Positions 1 through 10,286 of a DNA stretch of 64,000 bases are shown in pieces; the first letter of the stretch is position 1; each line of letters opens with the position of its first letter. The stretch spans positions 62,001-126,000 of the forward strand of contig NZ_NJGU01000011.1 in the NCBI RefSeq assembly GCF_002213415.1. The letters run 5' to 3'. The translations under genes and the position numbers were made by a program. The notes under the pieces are model-generated. The model saw only the letters and a program-made list of their open reading frames with translations, was not told where the DNA came from and searched no databases. This stretch comes from Herbaspirillum robiniae. Its GTDB lineage: Bacteria > Pseudomonadota > Gammaproteobacteria > Burkholderiales > Burkholderiaceae_D.

Positions 1-221
1 TGATCATCCTGTCGTGGAACGAGGCCTTCTGGAGCCTCAACCTGACCAGCGTCAACGCCGCGCCGCTGACGGTGTTCATCGCCTCCTACTCCAACCCGGA
101 AGGCTTGTTCTGGGCCAAGCTGTCGGCCGCATCGCTGCTGGCGATCGCGCCCATCATGGCGCTCGGCTGGCTGGCGCAGAAGCAGCTGGTGCGCGGCCTG
201 ACCTTCGGAGCCGTGAAGTGA
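1..221 (+). CDS. Polyol/sugar ABC transporter permease, C-terminal fragment
   Basis: Only the last 72 codons are in the window (first complete codon at 3, TGA at 219-221). The gene runs off the left edge. The fragment has a hydrophobic segment (LLAIAPIMALGWL) and ends with QLVRGLTFGAVK, a tail typical of MalG/SmoG/MtlG-type inner-membrane permeases of carbohydrate ABC importers. Its stop overlaps the next start as TGATG, so it is translationally coupled to the downstream HAD gene. The ABC ATPase, polyol dehydrogenase and xylulokinase that follow point to a sugar-alcohol importer. The rest of the permease, its partner permease and the main binding protein probably lie to the left (inference). 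Confidence 0.8.
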   Translation, partial: IILSWNEAFWSLNLTSVNAAPLTVFIASYSNPEGLFWAKLSAASLLAIAPIMALGWLAQKQLVRGLTFGAVK

Positions 222-955
222 TGATGACGCGGCAACCGATCACGCACCTGGTGTGCGACTGCGACGGCGTGCTGCTCGACAGCGAGAGCATCGCGCTGCG
301 CGTGCTGCACCGCGAACTCCTGCCGCTGTTGCCGGCGCTGCCGACGTCGCTGGAGGGCGCCGGCGCGCAGGACGACCAGGCGCGCAGCGCCGCGCTGCAT
401 GCGGCCATCGCCAACCGGCTGGGCATGTACACCGATCTCCTGCTTGACGAGCTGCAGGCCGAGTTTGCATTCGACCTCAGCGCGCCGCAGATCGCGCGCA
501 TCCACGAGACCGTGGGCCGCGCCTGCGGCGAAGAGGCGCAGCTGGTGCCGGGCGTGGCCGAGGCCTTGCAGGCGATCCGGCTGCCGCGCGCGGTGGCCAG
601 CAACAGCGACTCGGTGCGCATCGAAAACGGCCTGCGCCGCTGCGGCCTGTACGGCCAGTTCGAGGGACGCATCTACAGCGCGCACGACGTCGGCCGCCCC
701 AAGCCCGCCCCCGACGTCTACCTGGCGGCGGCCGCCGGCTTCGGCGTCGACCCCGCGCGCTGCGTGGCGGTGGACGACAGCGTCACCGGCGTGCGCGCCG
801 CGGCCGAGGCCGGCATGCATGTGCTGGGCTTCACCGGCGTGGCGCATGACCGCAAGGCGATGGCGCGCAAGCTGAAGGAGGCCGGCGCGCAGAAGGTGTT
901 CGACGACATGAAGCAGTTTCCCGAGCTGATTTGCGAATTGATCTGGCTGCGCTGA
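221..955 (+). CDS. HAD-superfamily phosphatase (beta-phosphoglucomutase/phosphatase-like)
   Basis: A 244-residue protein. Motif I is DCDGVLLDS, with the nucleophile Asp13 and Asp15. ASNS fits motif II, GRPKPAPDVYL carries the motif III lysine, and VDDSVTGVRAA fits motif IV. An alpha-helical cap lies between motifs I and II, as in subfamily I HAD enzymes. The start ATG overlaps the permease stop by one base (TGATG); a second ATG follows at once and could serve instead. HAD phosphatases of this type remove phosphate from small sugar phosphates. Its place inside a polyol uptake operon suggests a role in pentitol or ketose phosphate clean-up, but the substrate cannot be read from the sequence. 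Confidence 0.85.
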   Translation: MMTRQPITHLVCDCDGVLLDSESIALRVLHRELLPLLPALPTSLEGAGAQDDQARSAALHAAIANRLGMYTDLLLDELQAEFAFDLSAPQIARIHETVGRACGEEAQLVPGVAEALQAIRLPRAVASNSDSVRIENGLRRCGLYGQFEGRIYSAHDVGRPKPAPDVYLAAAAGFGVDPARCVAVDDSVTGVRAAAEAGMHVLGFTGVAHDRKAMARKLKEAGAQKVFDDMKQFPELICELIWLR

Positions 956-1045
956 GCGTGGCCGGCAGCGCGCTGCCGCCTGCGTTGCGCACCGCTTGCG
1001 CCGGCGGGATGGAAAAACGACATTGAAGAATCAAAGGAGAACCAC

Positions 1046-2158
<1,113 letters not shown>

Positions 2159-2192
2159 ACCACCCAGCAAACGACACAGACGAGGACACGGC

Positions 2193-3629
2193 ATGACAAG
2201 CTTTGCCACCCCCCACGACACAAACGCCGACGACAGCCTGACCTGGCTGCACATCGGCGCCGGTTCCTTCCACCGGGCCCACCAGGCGGTCTACCTGAAC
2301 GCCCTGCGCGAGAGCGGCGCCGACCGCCGCTGGCAGCTGGCGCTGGCCAATATCCGCGCCGACATGAGCCCGCTGCTGGACGCGCTGGCGCGCCAGGACG
2401 GGCGCTACACGCTGGAGACCGTCACCCCGCAGGGGCAGCGCAGCTACCAGAGCATCGGCGCCATCGGCCGCATCATCGCCTGGGACGAACAGCTCGCGCA
2501 ATTGATCGCCGCCGGCGCCGAGGAGCGCACGCGCGTGATCTCCTTCACCGTCACCGAAGGCGGCTACTACCTCGACCACCAGCACCGGCTCGATACCGGC
2601 AACATCGACCTGGCCGACGACCTGCGCTGCGCGCTGGACGGCAGCGGCAGGCCGCGCACCATCTACGGCGCCATCGCCGCGATCCTGCAGGCGCGCAGCC
2701 GGGCGCATCCGAAGGCTGCGCTGACGCTGCTCAACTGCGACAACCTGCGCCATAACGGCGAACGTTTCCGCGACGGGCTGCGCCAGTTCCTCACCCTGCG
2801 CGGCGAGGCCGCCCTGCTCGCATGGATGGAGGCCAATACCACCTGCCCCAACGCCATGGTCGACCGCATCACGCCGCGCCCGACCCCGGCGGTGGCCGAG
2901 CGGGTGAAGCAGGCCACCGGCGTCGACGACCCGTGCGCGCTGATGGGCGAGTCCTTCATCCAGTGGGTGATCGAGGACGACTTCTGCGCCGGCCGGCCGC
3001 GCCTGGAGCAGGCCGGCGTGGAGATGGTGCAATCGGTGCTGCCCTACGAGGAAGCCAAGATCCGCATCCTCAACGCCAGCCACAGCTGCATCGCCTGGGC
3101 CGGCACGCTGGCCGGACTGCAATACATCCACGAGGGCACCTTGCGCGAGGACATCTGCCGGATGGCGTACGATTACGTGACGCAGGATGTCATCGCCTGC
3201 CTTACGCCCAGCCCGATCGACCTGGCCGCTTACCGCGACACCACGCTGGCGCGCTTCGGCAACCCGGCGATCCAGGACACCAACCAGCGCGTGGCCGCCG
3301 ACGGTTATTCCAAGATCCCCGGCTTCATCCGGCCCACGCTGCAGGAAAGCCTGGCGGCCGGCCGCCAGCCGCAGGCCACGGCGATGCTGCCGGCGCTGTT
3401 CTTCGTGTTCCTGCAGCGCTGGAACGAGGGCGGCCTGCCCTACGAATACCAGGACGGCATTTTCGACCCCGCCGCGGCGCGCGCCATGCTGGGGGCCGCC
3501 GATCCGCTCAAGGCGTTCTGCGACGACAAGGTGCTGTGGGGCGAGCTGGCCGGCGACGAGCGCCTGCTGGGCCTGCTGCGCGAGGCGGTCGGGCGCGTCG
3601 GCCAGTGGCTTGCGGGCGGAAACAAATAG
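2193..3629 (+). CDS. dalD: D-arabinitol 4-dehydrogenase (polyol-specific long-chain dehydrogenase)
   Basis: A 478-residue NAD-dependent dehydrogenase of the mannitol dehydrogenase (PSLDR) family. The N-terminal Rossmann part begins [14 protein letters not shown], and the catalytic K-x3-LN-x2-H motif is KIRILNASH (Lys289). Further stretches such as [13 protein letters not shown] and [11 protein letters not shown] are hallmarks of DalD. D-arabinitol 4-dehydrogenase makes D-xylulose, which fits the adjoining xylulokinase; a mannitol dehydrogenase would instead call for fructokinase. The protein is near the usual length (about 455-490). It sits 34 bases after the ABC ATPase and 61 bases before the kinase start, consistent with one operon. 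A broader specificity that includes mannitol or sorbitol remains possible. Confidence 0.85.
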   Translation: MTSFATPHDTNADDSLTWLHIGAGSFHRAHQAVYLNALRESGADRRWQLALANIRADMSPLLDALARQDGRYTLETVTPQGQRSYQSIGAIGRIIAWDEQLAQLIAAGAEERTRVISFTVTEGGYYLDHQHRLDTGNIDLADDLRCALDGSGRPRTIYGAIAAILQARSRAHPKAALTLLNCDNLRHNGERFRDGLRQFLTLRGEAALLAWMEANTTCPNAMVDRITPRPTPAVAERVKQATGVDDPCALMGESFIQWVIEDDFCAGRPRLEQAGVEMVQSVLPYEEAKIRILNASHSCIAWAGTLAGLQYIHEGTLREDICRMAYDYVTQDVIACLTPSPIDLAAYRDTTLARFGNPAIQDTNQRVAADGYSKIPGFIRPTLQESLAAGRQPQATAMLPALFFVFLQRWNEGGLPYEYQDGIFDPAAARAMLGAADPLKAFCDDKVLWGELAGDERLLGLLREAVGRVGQWLAGGNK

Positions 3630-3690
3630 CCGCGCATGCGGACAAAGGCATCATAGAATTGCCACCTAACAACGAAAAATGAGGAGCGCC

Positions 3691-5160
3691 ATGTATCTTG
3701 GGATCGACCTGGGTACGTCGGAGGTCAAGGCGGTAGTGATCGGAGCGGACGGCGCCTTGCTGGCGCTGGCCGGCAGCGCGCTGAACGTGTCGCGCCCGCA
3801 TCCGCGCTGGTCGGAGCAGGCGCCTGCCGACTGGTGGCAGGCCGCCTGCGATACCGTGGACAAGCTGCGCGCGCAGCTGGGCGAGGAGCGCTTTCGCCAG
3901 GTGCGCGCCATCGGGCTTTCCGGGCAGATGCACGGCGCCGTGCTGCTGGACGCGGACGACCGCGTGCTGCGCCCGGCCATCCTCTGGAGCGACTCGCGCA
4001 GCGCGCCCGAATGCGCCGAGCTGGCGCAGCGCGCGCCGCGCCTGCACGCCATCGCCGGCAACCTGGCCATGCCCGGCTTCACCGCACCCAAGCTGATGTG
4101 GGTGGCGCGTCACGAACCCCAGCTGTTCTCCCGCATCGCCAGCGTGCTGTTGCCCAAGGACTGGCTGCGCCTGCAGATGACGGGGCGCAAGGTCTCCGAT
4201 CCCTCGGACGCCGCCGGCACGCTGTGGCTGGACGTCGAAGGTCGCAATTGGTCGGATGAACTGCTGGCCGCCAGCGGCATGCGGCGCGACCAGATGCCGG
4301 CGCTGGTGGATGGCAGCGCCGCGTCCGGCGCCCTGCTGCCGGCAGTGGCGCGGGCCTGGGGCCTGCGCGACGATGTGGTGGTCGCCGGCGGCGCCGGCGA
4401 CGGCGCGGCCAGCGCGGTGGGCATCGGCGCGGTCAATCCGGGCGACGGCTTCCTGTCGCTGGGGACCTCGGGCGTGCTGTTCGTGGTCAACGACCGCTTC
4501 CGACCCAATCCCGCGCGCGCCATCCATGCCTTCTGCCACACGCTGCCGCAGCGCTGGCACCAGATGAGCGTGATGCTGTCGGCGGCGAGCTGCCTGCGCT
4601 GGTTCTGCCGGCTGTGCTCGGTGGACGAGAAGAGCCTGCTGGCCGAGATCGAACAGCTCGACCATGAGCAGCTGGCCAACGCGCCGCTGTTCCTGCCTTA
4701 CCTCTCGGGCGAGCGCACGCCGCACAACGATCCGTACGCCAGCGGCGTGTTCCATGGCCTGTCGCCGGAGCACCAGCGTGCCGCGCTCGGCTACGCGGTG
4801 CTGGAGGGCGTTTCCTTCGGCATGGTGGATGGGCTGGACGCCTTGCGCGCGGCCGGCACCGATGTCAGCGAACTCTCGCTGGTGGGCGGCGGCGCGCGCA
4901 GTCCCTATTGGGCGCAATTGCTGGCCGACGCCTTGAACGTGCGCATCGTCACCCACGTCGGCGGCGAGGCCGGCGGCGCGCTGGGCGCCGCGCGCCTGGC
5001 GTGGCTGGCCGACGGCGGGCAGGAAGCCGAAGTCTGTCGCAAGCCGCTGCGGCATGCGGTGTTTGAGCCCGACGCCGCGCGCCACGCGGCGCTGCAGCCG
5101 CGCCTGGCGCGCTATCGCGAGATCTATCAGCCGCTGCCGCCCTTGCCCGGCGTAGAATGA
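3691..5160 (+). CDS. xylB: Xylulokinase (FGGY carbohydrate kinase)
   Basis: A 489-residue FGGY-family kinase that phosphorylates D-xylulose to D-xylulose 5-phosphate for entry into the pentose phosphate pathway. The phosphate-1 motif YLGIDLGTSEVKAV is at the N-terminus, GLSGQMHG and LWSDSRS mark the sugar site, GAGDGAASAVG and LGTSGVLFV lie in the second half, and the adenosine motif LVGGGARSPYW lies near residues 390-400. I place the start at ATG 3691, preceded by GAGGAG at 3681-3686. An ATG at 3679 is in frame, but it lies upstream of that ribosome binding site and would add only MRSA. Length matches E. coli XylB (484). With the dehydrogenase upstream it completes a D-arabinitol to D-xylulose 5-phosphate route. 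Confidence 0.92.
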   Translation: MYLGIDLGTSEVKAVVIGADGALLALAGSALNVSRPHPRWSEQAPADWWQAACDTVDKLRAQLGEERFRQVRAIGLSGQMHGAVLLDADDRVLRPAILWSDSRSAPECAELAQRAPRLHAIAGNLAMPGFTAPKLMWVARHEPQLFSRIASVLLPKDWLRLQMTGRKVSDPSDAAGTLWLDVEGRNWSDELLAASGMRRDQMPALVDGSAASGALLPAVARAWGLRDDVVVAGGAGDGAASAVGIGAVNPGDGFLSLGTSGVLFVVNDRFRPNPARAIHAFCHTLPQRWHQMSVMLSAASCLRWFCRLCSVDEKSLLAEIEQLDHEQLANAPLFLPYLSGERTPHNDPYASGVFHGLSPEHQRAALGYAVLEGVSFGMVDGLDALRAAGTDVSELSLVGGGARSPYWAQLLADALNVRIVTHVGGEAGGALGAARLAWLADGGQEAEVCRKPLRHAVFEPDAARHAALQPRLARYREIYQPLPPLPGVE

Positions 5161-5258
5161 ACGCACAGCGCGCCGGCGGCGCCACAACAATTCATCCAAC
5201 CGGGGCGGCGGCGCCATAAGGAGCGGCCGGAGGCGAGGGTTCACGCGAGAGGATCATC

Positions 5259-6554
5259 ATGCGGACCTTCATTCACCGGGCAATCGCCGCCGTTCTTTTC
5301 TGGCTGTGCCGGGCCGTGCTGGCGCAGCCGGCCGAACTTTCCATCGTATCGATCGACAACGCCGACATGCAGGAACTGCGCCGGCTGTCGACGCATTTCG
5401 AACGCGACAATCCGTCCCTACGCCTGCGCTGGATCATGCTCGACGAGCATGAGCTGCGCCAGCGCCTGCAGGTCGAGATGGACGACGGCGGCACGCGCTT
5501 CGATGTGGTCACCGCCGGCGCCTATGAAGTGCAGTCATGGGCGAGGAAAGGCCGTCTTTCTCCCTTCTCCGAACTGCCCGCCGCTTATGAGGCGCACGAC
5601 CTCATCGACGACGTGCGCCGCCCGCTGACGCAGGACGGCAAGCTGCAGGCGTTGCCGTTCTATGCCGAAGGCGTCCTCACCTACTTTCGCGCCGACCTGT
5701 TCCAGCGCAAGGGCCTGGTCATGCCCGCGCAGCCGACCTAGGACGACCTCGAGCGACTTGCCGCGGCGCTGCACGATCCGGCCGCGGGCATTGCCGGGAT
5801 CTGCCTGCGCGGGCGTGCGGGATGGGGCGGCAATGTCATGCTGTTGAGCGCGATGGCCCGCGCGCGCGGCGCGCGCTGGGTCGACGAGCACGGGCGGCCC
5901 CGGCTCAATTCGCAGAAATGGAAGGACAGCGTCGCGCAGTACGCCGGCCTGCTGCGCGACTACGGCCCGAAGCAGGCGCTCGAGCTCGGTTTTCGCGGCA
6001 ACCTGGAATTGTTCTTTGCGGGACGGTGCGGGATCTGGGTCGACGCCTCGGCCGCGGCCGGCACCTTGCAGCAGGCGATGAAGGAGCGCGGGGCGCTGGG
6101 CGTCGCTCCCGCGCCGATGACGGCCGACGGTCGCCAGATGTCCTGGCACTGGGTGTGGGCGCTGGCGGTGCCGCAGGCGTCGCGCCACGCGGCGGCGGCC
6201 AAGCGTTTCGCGGCCTGGGCCTCATCCAGGGAGTACATTGAACTGGTCGCGCGCGAACGGGGCTGGGCGATGGCGCCGCCGGGCACCCGGATGTCGACCT
6301 ATGCGCAGGCGCAGTACCGCAAGGCGGCGCCGTTCGCCGACCTGGCGCTGGACGCGGTACGCCGCCACGCGCTGCTGCGCGGCGCCGACAGCGACGCGCA
6401 TTTCATCGCCACGCCGGAGTTCCTGCCGATCGCGGCGCTGACCGGGCAGGCCGTCGCCGTGGCGGTAGCCGGCAAGATGTCGGCAGCCACCGCCATGGAG
6501 TTGGCGCAGCTGCGGGCCGAACGCGTGCTCAGGCAGTCCGGCCGGCCGCCGTGA
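5259..6554 (+). pseudogene. ABC extracellular solute-binding protein interrupted by an in-frame amber codon
   Basis: The reading frame is open from ATG 5259 to the stop at 6554 except for one TAG at 5739-5741. Without it the product would be 431 residues, normal for a family 1 sugar-binding lipoprotein or periplasmic protein. The N-terminus is a plain signal peptide (hydrophobic core AIAAVLFWLCRAVLA). The first part carries typical binding-protein features such as PFYAEGVLTYFRADLF. After the stop the frame continues with GWGGNVMLLSAMARARG, FFAGRCGIWVDAS and a WHWVWALAV segment, all as in intact homologues. TAG is one substitution from TGG (Trp), TAC (Tyr) or CAG (Gln). The simplest reading is a recent nonsense mutation; amber suppression or a sequencing error are alternatives. 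AGAGGA precedes the start. The frame begins 98 bases after xylB. Confidence 0.85.
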
Positions 6555-6570
6555 CGGTCTGCCGCGGGCC

Positions 6571-8133
6571 TTAGCGGCGGCTGAACTTGAACACCGAGAT
6601 CGCCTGCAGCAGCCGCATGGTCTGCTCCTCCAGGCTGGCCGCGGCGGCCGCGGCTTCTTCCACCAGCGCCGCGTTCTGCTGGGTGCCGGCGTCCATCTGC
6701 GTGACCGCTTCATGCACCTGGTTGATGCCCGCGCTCTGTTGCAGCGTGGCTTCGCTGATCTCGCCCATGATGCCGGAGACGCGCTGCACCGAGTCGACGA
6801 TGTCGCGCATGGTCTTGCCGGCGTCTTCCACCTGGCGGTTGCCCACGGCGACCTTCTCCACCGAGTCGTCGATCAGGTGCTTGATCTCCTTGGCCGCGCC
6901 GGCCGAGCGCTGGGCCAGCGAGCGCACTTCGGAGGCCACCACCGCGAAGCCGCGACCCTGTTCGCCGGCGCGCGCGGCTTCCACCGCGGCGTTCAGGGCC
7001 AGGATGTTGGTCTGGAAGGCGATGCTGTCGATCAGGCCGATGATGTCGACGATCTTCTTGGACGACTCGCTGATCTCGTTCATCGTCGCGCCGGTGCCGG
7101 CCACCATGTCGCCGCCCTTGAGCGCGATGGCCGAGGCCGAGCCGGCCAGCTGGTTGGCCTGCACCGCGTGTTCGGCGTTCTGCTTCACGGTCGACGCCAG
7201 CTGCTGCATGCTCGACGCGGTTTCCTCGATGTTGGCGGCCTGCGCCTCGGTGCGGCGCGACAGGTCCATGTTGCCCGAGGCGATCTCGCGCGTGGCGCCG
7301 TTGATGGTCTCCACGTTGGCGCGCACGTCGCCGATGATGGCGGTGAGGTTGATGTTCATCTGGCGCAGCGCGCTCAGCAGGTGGCCCAGCTCGTCGTGGC
7401 GGTCGGTGTCGATGCGGGCGGAGAGGTCGCCGCCGGTGATCGCATGGGTGACCGCCAGCGCCTGGCGCAGCGGCTTGATCAGCGCGCTGCGCAGGGCGAT
7501 CCACAGCAGGATGGAGATCAGGCCGGAAGCCGCCGCCAGGCCGCTGATCCACCATTGGTGCAGCGTGGCGAAGCCGGCGAACATCACCGCCAGCTGGATC
7601 GCCAGCATGCTGCTCATGGCCAGGTTGATGCGCGTGCCCAGCTGGATGCGGCCCAGGCGCGCGGCCCAGCCGGCCAGGCCGGTGCGCACCACTTCGCCGC
7701 GATGCAGGGCGATGCCCTTGGCCTGGCCGCGCCGGATCGACGCGTACAGCTTGCCGGCGCCGTCCACCGCCGCGCGGTCGGGCTTGGTGCGCACCGACAT
7801 GTAGCCGATCACCTGGCCGTTTTCGCGGATGGGCGTGACGTTGGCGCGCACCCAGTAGTGGTCGCCGTTCTTGCTGCGGTTCTTGACCAGGCCGGTCCAG
7901 GGCAGGCCGCCCTTGATGGTGGCCCACATGTCGGCGAAGGCTTCGCCGGGCATGTCCGGATGGCGGATCAGGTTTTGCGGCGCGCCCAGCAATTCCTCTT
8001 CGGCGAAACCGCTGATTTCGATGAAGTACGGATTGACGTAGGTGATGTTGCCCTTGAGGTCGGTCTTGGAAACGATCGCCTTGCCATCGACAAGCAGGCG
8101 TTCCACGCCGGTGACCGGCATGTTCATGCGCAT
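6571..8133 (-). CDS. Aer-like methyl-accepting chemotaxis protein with N-terminal PAS domain
   Basis: A 520-residue receptor. Residues about 10-115 form a PAS domain resembling the redox sensor Aer (TYVNPYFIEISGF, GLPWTGLVKNRSKNGDHYWV). Two adjacent membrane segments follow (about 172-191 and 196-215) with no real periplasmic domain, then a HAMP-like linker and a long coiled-coil signalling domain. The signalling hairpin tip reads [18 protein letters not shown]. There is no C-terminal NWETF-type CheR tether. It probably senses internal redox state or energy and signals to CheA/CheW. The start ATG is preceded by GGGGGTAACAG. It is convergent with the broken binding-protein gene, 16 bases apart. 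The signalling domain closely matches that of the second receptor at 14790-16472. Confidence 0.93.
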   Translation of the reverse strand: MRMNMPVTGVERLLVDGKAIVSKTDLKGNITYVNPYFIEISGFAEEELLGAPQNLIRHPDMPGEAFADMWATIKGGLPWTGLVKNRSKNGDHYWVRANVTPIRENGQVIGYMSVRTKPDRAAVDGAGKLYASIRRGQAKGIALHRGEVVRTGLAGWAARLGRIQLGTRINLAMSSMLAIQLAVMFAGFATLHQWWISGLAAASGLISILLWIALRSALIKPLRQALAVTHAITGGDLSARIDTDRHDELGHLLSALRQMNINLTAIIGDVRANVETINGATREIASGNMDLSRRTEAQAANIEETASSMQQLASTVKQNAEHAVQANQLAGSASAIALKGGDMVAGTGATMNEISESSKKIVDIIGLIDSIAFQTNILALNAAVEAARAGEQGRGFAVVASEVRSLAQRSAGAAKEIKHLIDDSVEKVAVGNRQVEDAGKTMRDIVDSVQRVSGIMGEISEATLQQSAGINQVHEAVTQMDAGTQQNAALVEEAAAAAASLEEQTMRLLQAISVFKFSRR

Positions 8134-8194
8134 CTGTTACCCCCGTGTAAAGAAGCTTAGGTGTTGGCGGAAAGTTGCCTGGAGGCTGGCGGGC

Positions 8195-8241
8195 GCGGAT
8201 GCGCTGCGGGCGGGTCGCATCCGCATTTCCCGTGCGGATGC
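8195..8241. repeat. Three alternating copies of a GCGGATGC element
   Basis: The element appears as GCGGATGCG (8195-8203), then inverted as CGCATCCGC (8216-8224), then direct again as TGCGGATGC (8233-8241). The last two form a perfect 9-bp inverted repeat around TTTCCCG. The cluster lies 60-110 bases upstream of the Aer-like receptor start on the - strand. It could be an operator or a stem-loop; no T-run follows on either strand, so it is not a standard terminator. Confidence 0.5.
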
Positions 8242-8302
8242 AATCATTCTCAGGCGCCGAGGAAGGAGCGGCTTCCAGGCGCGGCGGCTGCCTGATGAGG
8301 TA

Positions 8303-9106
8303 TCAGAGCGGCCTGTCTCCTGCCGGCGGCTGGTTGTCGGTCCCGTTGGCGGACTTTCCGAAAACCGCAGTGTATGTCGGGTAAAAGGAGCAGTACATGA
8401 CTACCGTCAATATTATCGAGATTGGCAGCAGGATGAAGACCACGGCGTTGATGCTGCCGGTCAGCAGGGTGATGGCCAGGCTGATCAGGGTCGGCACCAT
8501 GACGGCGATCACGATCCAGGCCAGCGCATACAGCAAGAACGCGCGGCCGGCGCGGCGCACCGCGAAGAAGCTGTAGAACAGCGCCTTGCCCAGCGGCATC
8601 TTCTGCCACACGATCAGCGGCGCGGCGTACCAGAAAGCCATCGCCGCCGGCACATACAGCGCGGCGGAGATGAGCATGGCGATGCGCATGCTGCCGGCCG
8701 CGCCCTCCAGCTCCTTGGTCGACAGGCCGCTGCCCATCATGGCTTTCCAGAACACGCCGCCGTCGGCCAACGCCGAGACCGCCACCGCCAGCGTCGCCGC
8801 CAGCAGGTAGAGCAGGCCCAGCTTCAGCAAGGTGTTGCGCGCCGGATCGCGAAAGCCCAGCAGCAACAGGTTGGGGTAGACGCGCTGGCCCTTCTCGATC
8901 TGCACGCAGGCTTGCAGGAAGGCGATCGAAAACACCGGCACCAGGATCAGCGGCAGCATCTGGCCGAGCACAGGAATGATGCCCAGCGCGAGCATCAGGA
9001 ACATGTAGGACAGGAACAGCGTGGACATCTCGGCAGGCTGCTTGCGGAACAGCGCGAAGCCTTGCTTTACCCAGAGCCAGCCGTCTTTTGCGGGGATCTT
9101 TTCCAT
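8303..9106 (-). CDS. BPSS1780-family integral membrane protein
   Basis: A 267-residue multi-spanning inner-membrane protein. It starts MEKIPAKDGWLWVKQG, a beginning I associate with the BPSS1780 family of betaproteobacteria, and has several hydrophobic segments (for example FLSYMFLMLALGIIPVL, LGLLYLLAATLAVAV, ALAWIVIAVMVPTLI). ATG 9106 is chosen because CTGGAG stands 2 bases before it; an upstream in-frame ATG at 9133 falls inside the end of thrB and lacks a site. The gene follows thrB by 23 bases in the same direction, so the two are probably co-transcribed. The function of the family is unknown. Confidence 0.8.
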   Translation of the reverse strand: MEKIPAKDGWLWVKQGFALFRKQPAEMSTLFLSYMFLMLALGIIPVLGQMLPLILVPVFSIAFLQACVQIEKGQRVYPNLLLLGFRDPARNTLLKLGLLYLLAATLAVAVSALADGGVFWKAMMGSGLSTKELEGAAGSMRIAMLISAALYVPAAMAFWYAAPLIVWQKMPLGKALFYSFFAVRRAGRAFLLYALAWIVIAVMVPTLISLAITLLTGSINAVVFILLPISIILTVVMYCSFYPTYTAVFGKSANGTDNQPPAGDRPL

Positions 9107-9129
9107 ATCTCCAGTATCGTCGCCCCGGC

Positions 9130-10083
9130 TCACAGCGCCGGCGGCGTCTCCTTGATGCGCAGGCGCAGGATGCGCTCGAAATGCGCCGGGTCGTGCGGGG
9201 TCAGCATTTCAGCCTCGCGCGGCATGTAGAAGTCGAACAGGCGCGACAGCCAGAAGCGCAGCGCGGCCGCGCGCAGCATCGGCTGCCAAGCCTCGCGCTC
9301 GGCGTCCGAGAACGGGCGCACCGCGCGGTAGGCGGCCAGCATGGCCTCGGCGCGTTCGATGTCGAGCACGCCGCTGTCGAGGTCGACGCACCAGTCGTTG
9401 ACCGTCACCGCCAGGTCGAACAGCCAGGTGTCGCAGCCGGCGAAATAGAAGTCGAAGATGCCCGAGAGCTTGTCGCCCACGAACATCGCATTGTTGCGGA
9501 ACAGGTCGGCATGCACCGGGCCGCGCGGCAGCGCGCGGTAGGCGCTGGTGGCGGCGAACTCCTTCTGGTACTGCACTTCGGTTTCCAGCAGGCGGCCCAG
9601 TTCCGGCGGCAGGAACGGCAGCACGGTGGGCGTGGTCTCCAGCCACCAGGCCAGGCCGCGCAGGTTGGGCTGCATGATCTTGAAGTCCTTGGCCGCCATG
9701 TGCATGCGCGCGAGCATGTCGCCCAGCGAGGCGCAATGCACCGGTTGCGGCGACAGTTGCGACTCGCCCTCGAGCTTGCTGACGATGGCCGCCGGCTTGT
9801 CGTTCAACAGGTTGACGATGGCGCCCTTGTCGTTGGCCACCGGCGCCGGCACCGGGATGCCGCGCTGCGCGAGATGGCGCATCAGTTCCAGGTAGAAGGG
9901 CAGCTGTTCGATGTGCAGTTTTTCAAACAGGGTCAGCACGTACTCGCCGCGCTCGGTGCCGATGAAGAAGTTGCTGTTCTCGATGCCGGAAGAGATGCCC
10001 TTGATCGAGGTGGCGCGGCCGACGGGGAATTGTTTGATCCAGTCGGAGAGCTGTTCCAGACTGACCGGTGTAAAGACTGCCAT
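9130..10083 (-). CDS. thrB: Homoserine kinase, APH-fold type
   Basis: A 317-residue ATP-dependent kinase that converts L-homoserine to O-phospho-L-homoserine in threonine synthesis. It is the aminoglycoside-phosphotransferase-fold ThrB type of Pseudomonas and betaproteobacteria, not the GHMP type of E. coli. Visible motifs are [13 protein letters not shown] near residues 29-41, the catalytic loop [15 protein letters not shown] and the metal-binding [11 protein letters not shown] place the start at MAVFTPVS (10083), the conserved N-terminus; the frame is open further upstream but not protein-like. No clear ribosome binding site precedes it. It lies in a - strand group with the DUF2782-type gene upstream and the BPSS1780-type gene downstream. 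Confidence 0.93.
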   Translation of the reverse strand: MAVFTPVSLEQLSDWIKQFPVGRATSIKGISSGIENSNFFIGTERGEYVLTLFEKLHIEQLPFYLELMRHLAQRGIPVPAPVANDKGAIVNLLNDKPAAIVSKLEGESQLSPQPVHCASLGDMLARMHMAAKDFKIMQPNLRGLAWWLETTPTVLPFLPPELGRLLETEVQYQKEFAATSAYRALPRGPVHADLFRNNAMFVGDKLSGIFDFYFAGCDTWLFDLAVTVNDWCVDLDSGVLDIERAEAMLAAYRAVRPFSDAEREAWQPMLRAAALRFWLSRLFDFYMPREAEMLTPHDPAHFERILRLRIKETPPAL

Positions 10084-10249
10084 GACGAATGTGAAAGAAG
10101 TGAAGCTTGCTGATGCGGCGCGTTCCCGGTTCGAAGACCGATGTCGCACGCCGCGGGAAGGCTGGCCATGCGGCCGTGCTTCCCTGTCCCTGAACCCGGC
10201 GCACGGCATGCGTGCCTGGCCGGGGAATCCCTTGAATCCTTGCAGCGCG

Positions 10250-10277
10250 GCCGGGCCCGTCAAATCGCGGGCCCGGC
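10250..10277 (-). terminator. Strong GC hairpin after the DUF2782-type gene
   Basis: A perfect 10-bp inverted repeat (GCCGGGCCCG at 10250-10259, CGGGCCCGGC at 10268-10277) with an 8-base loop lies just past the stop of the - strand gene. No U-run follows, so it may be a transcript-end stabiliser or a weak terminator. Confidence 0.45.
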
Positions 10278-10286
10278 GCACGCGCA

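Noticed and set aside
2193..3629. Mannitol 2-dehydrogenase call
   Set aside because: The N-terminal [14 protein letters not shown] and neighbouring xylulokinase fit D-arabinitol 4-dehydrogenase better, although dual activity is possible.
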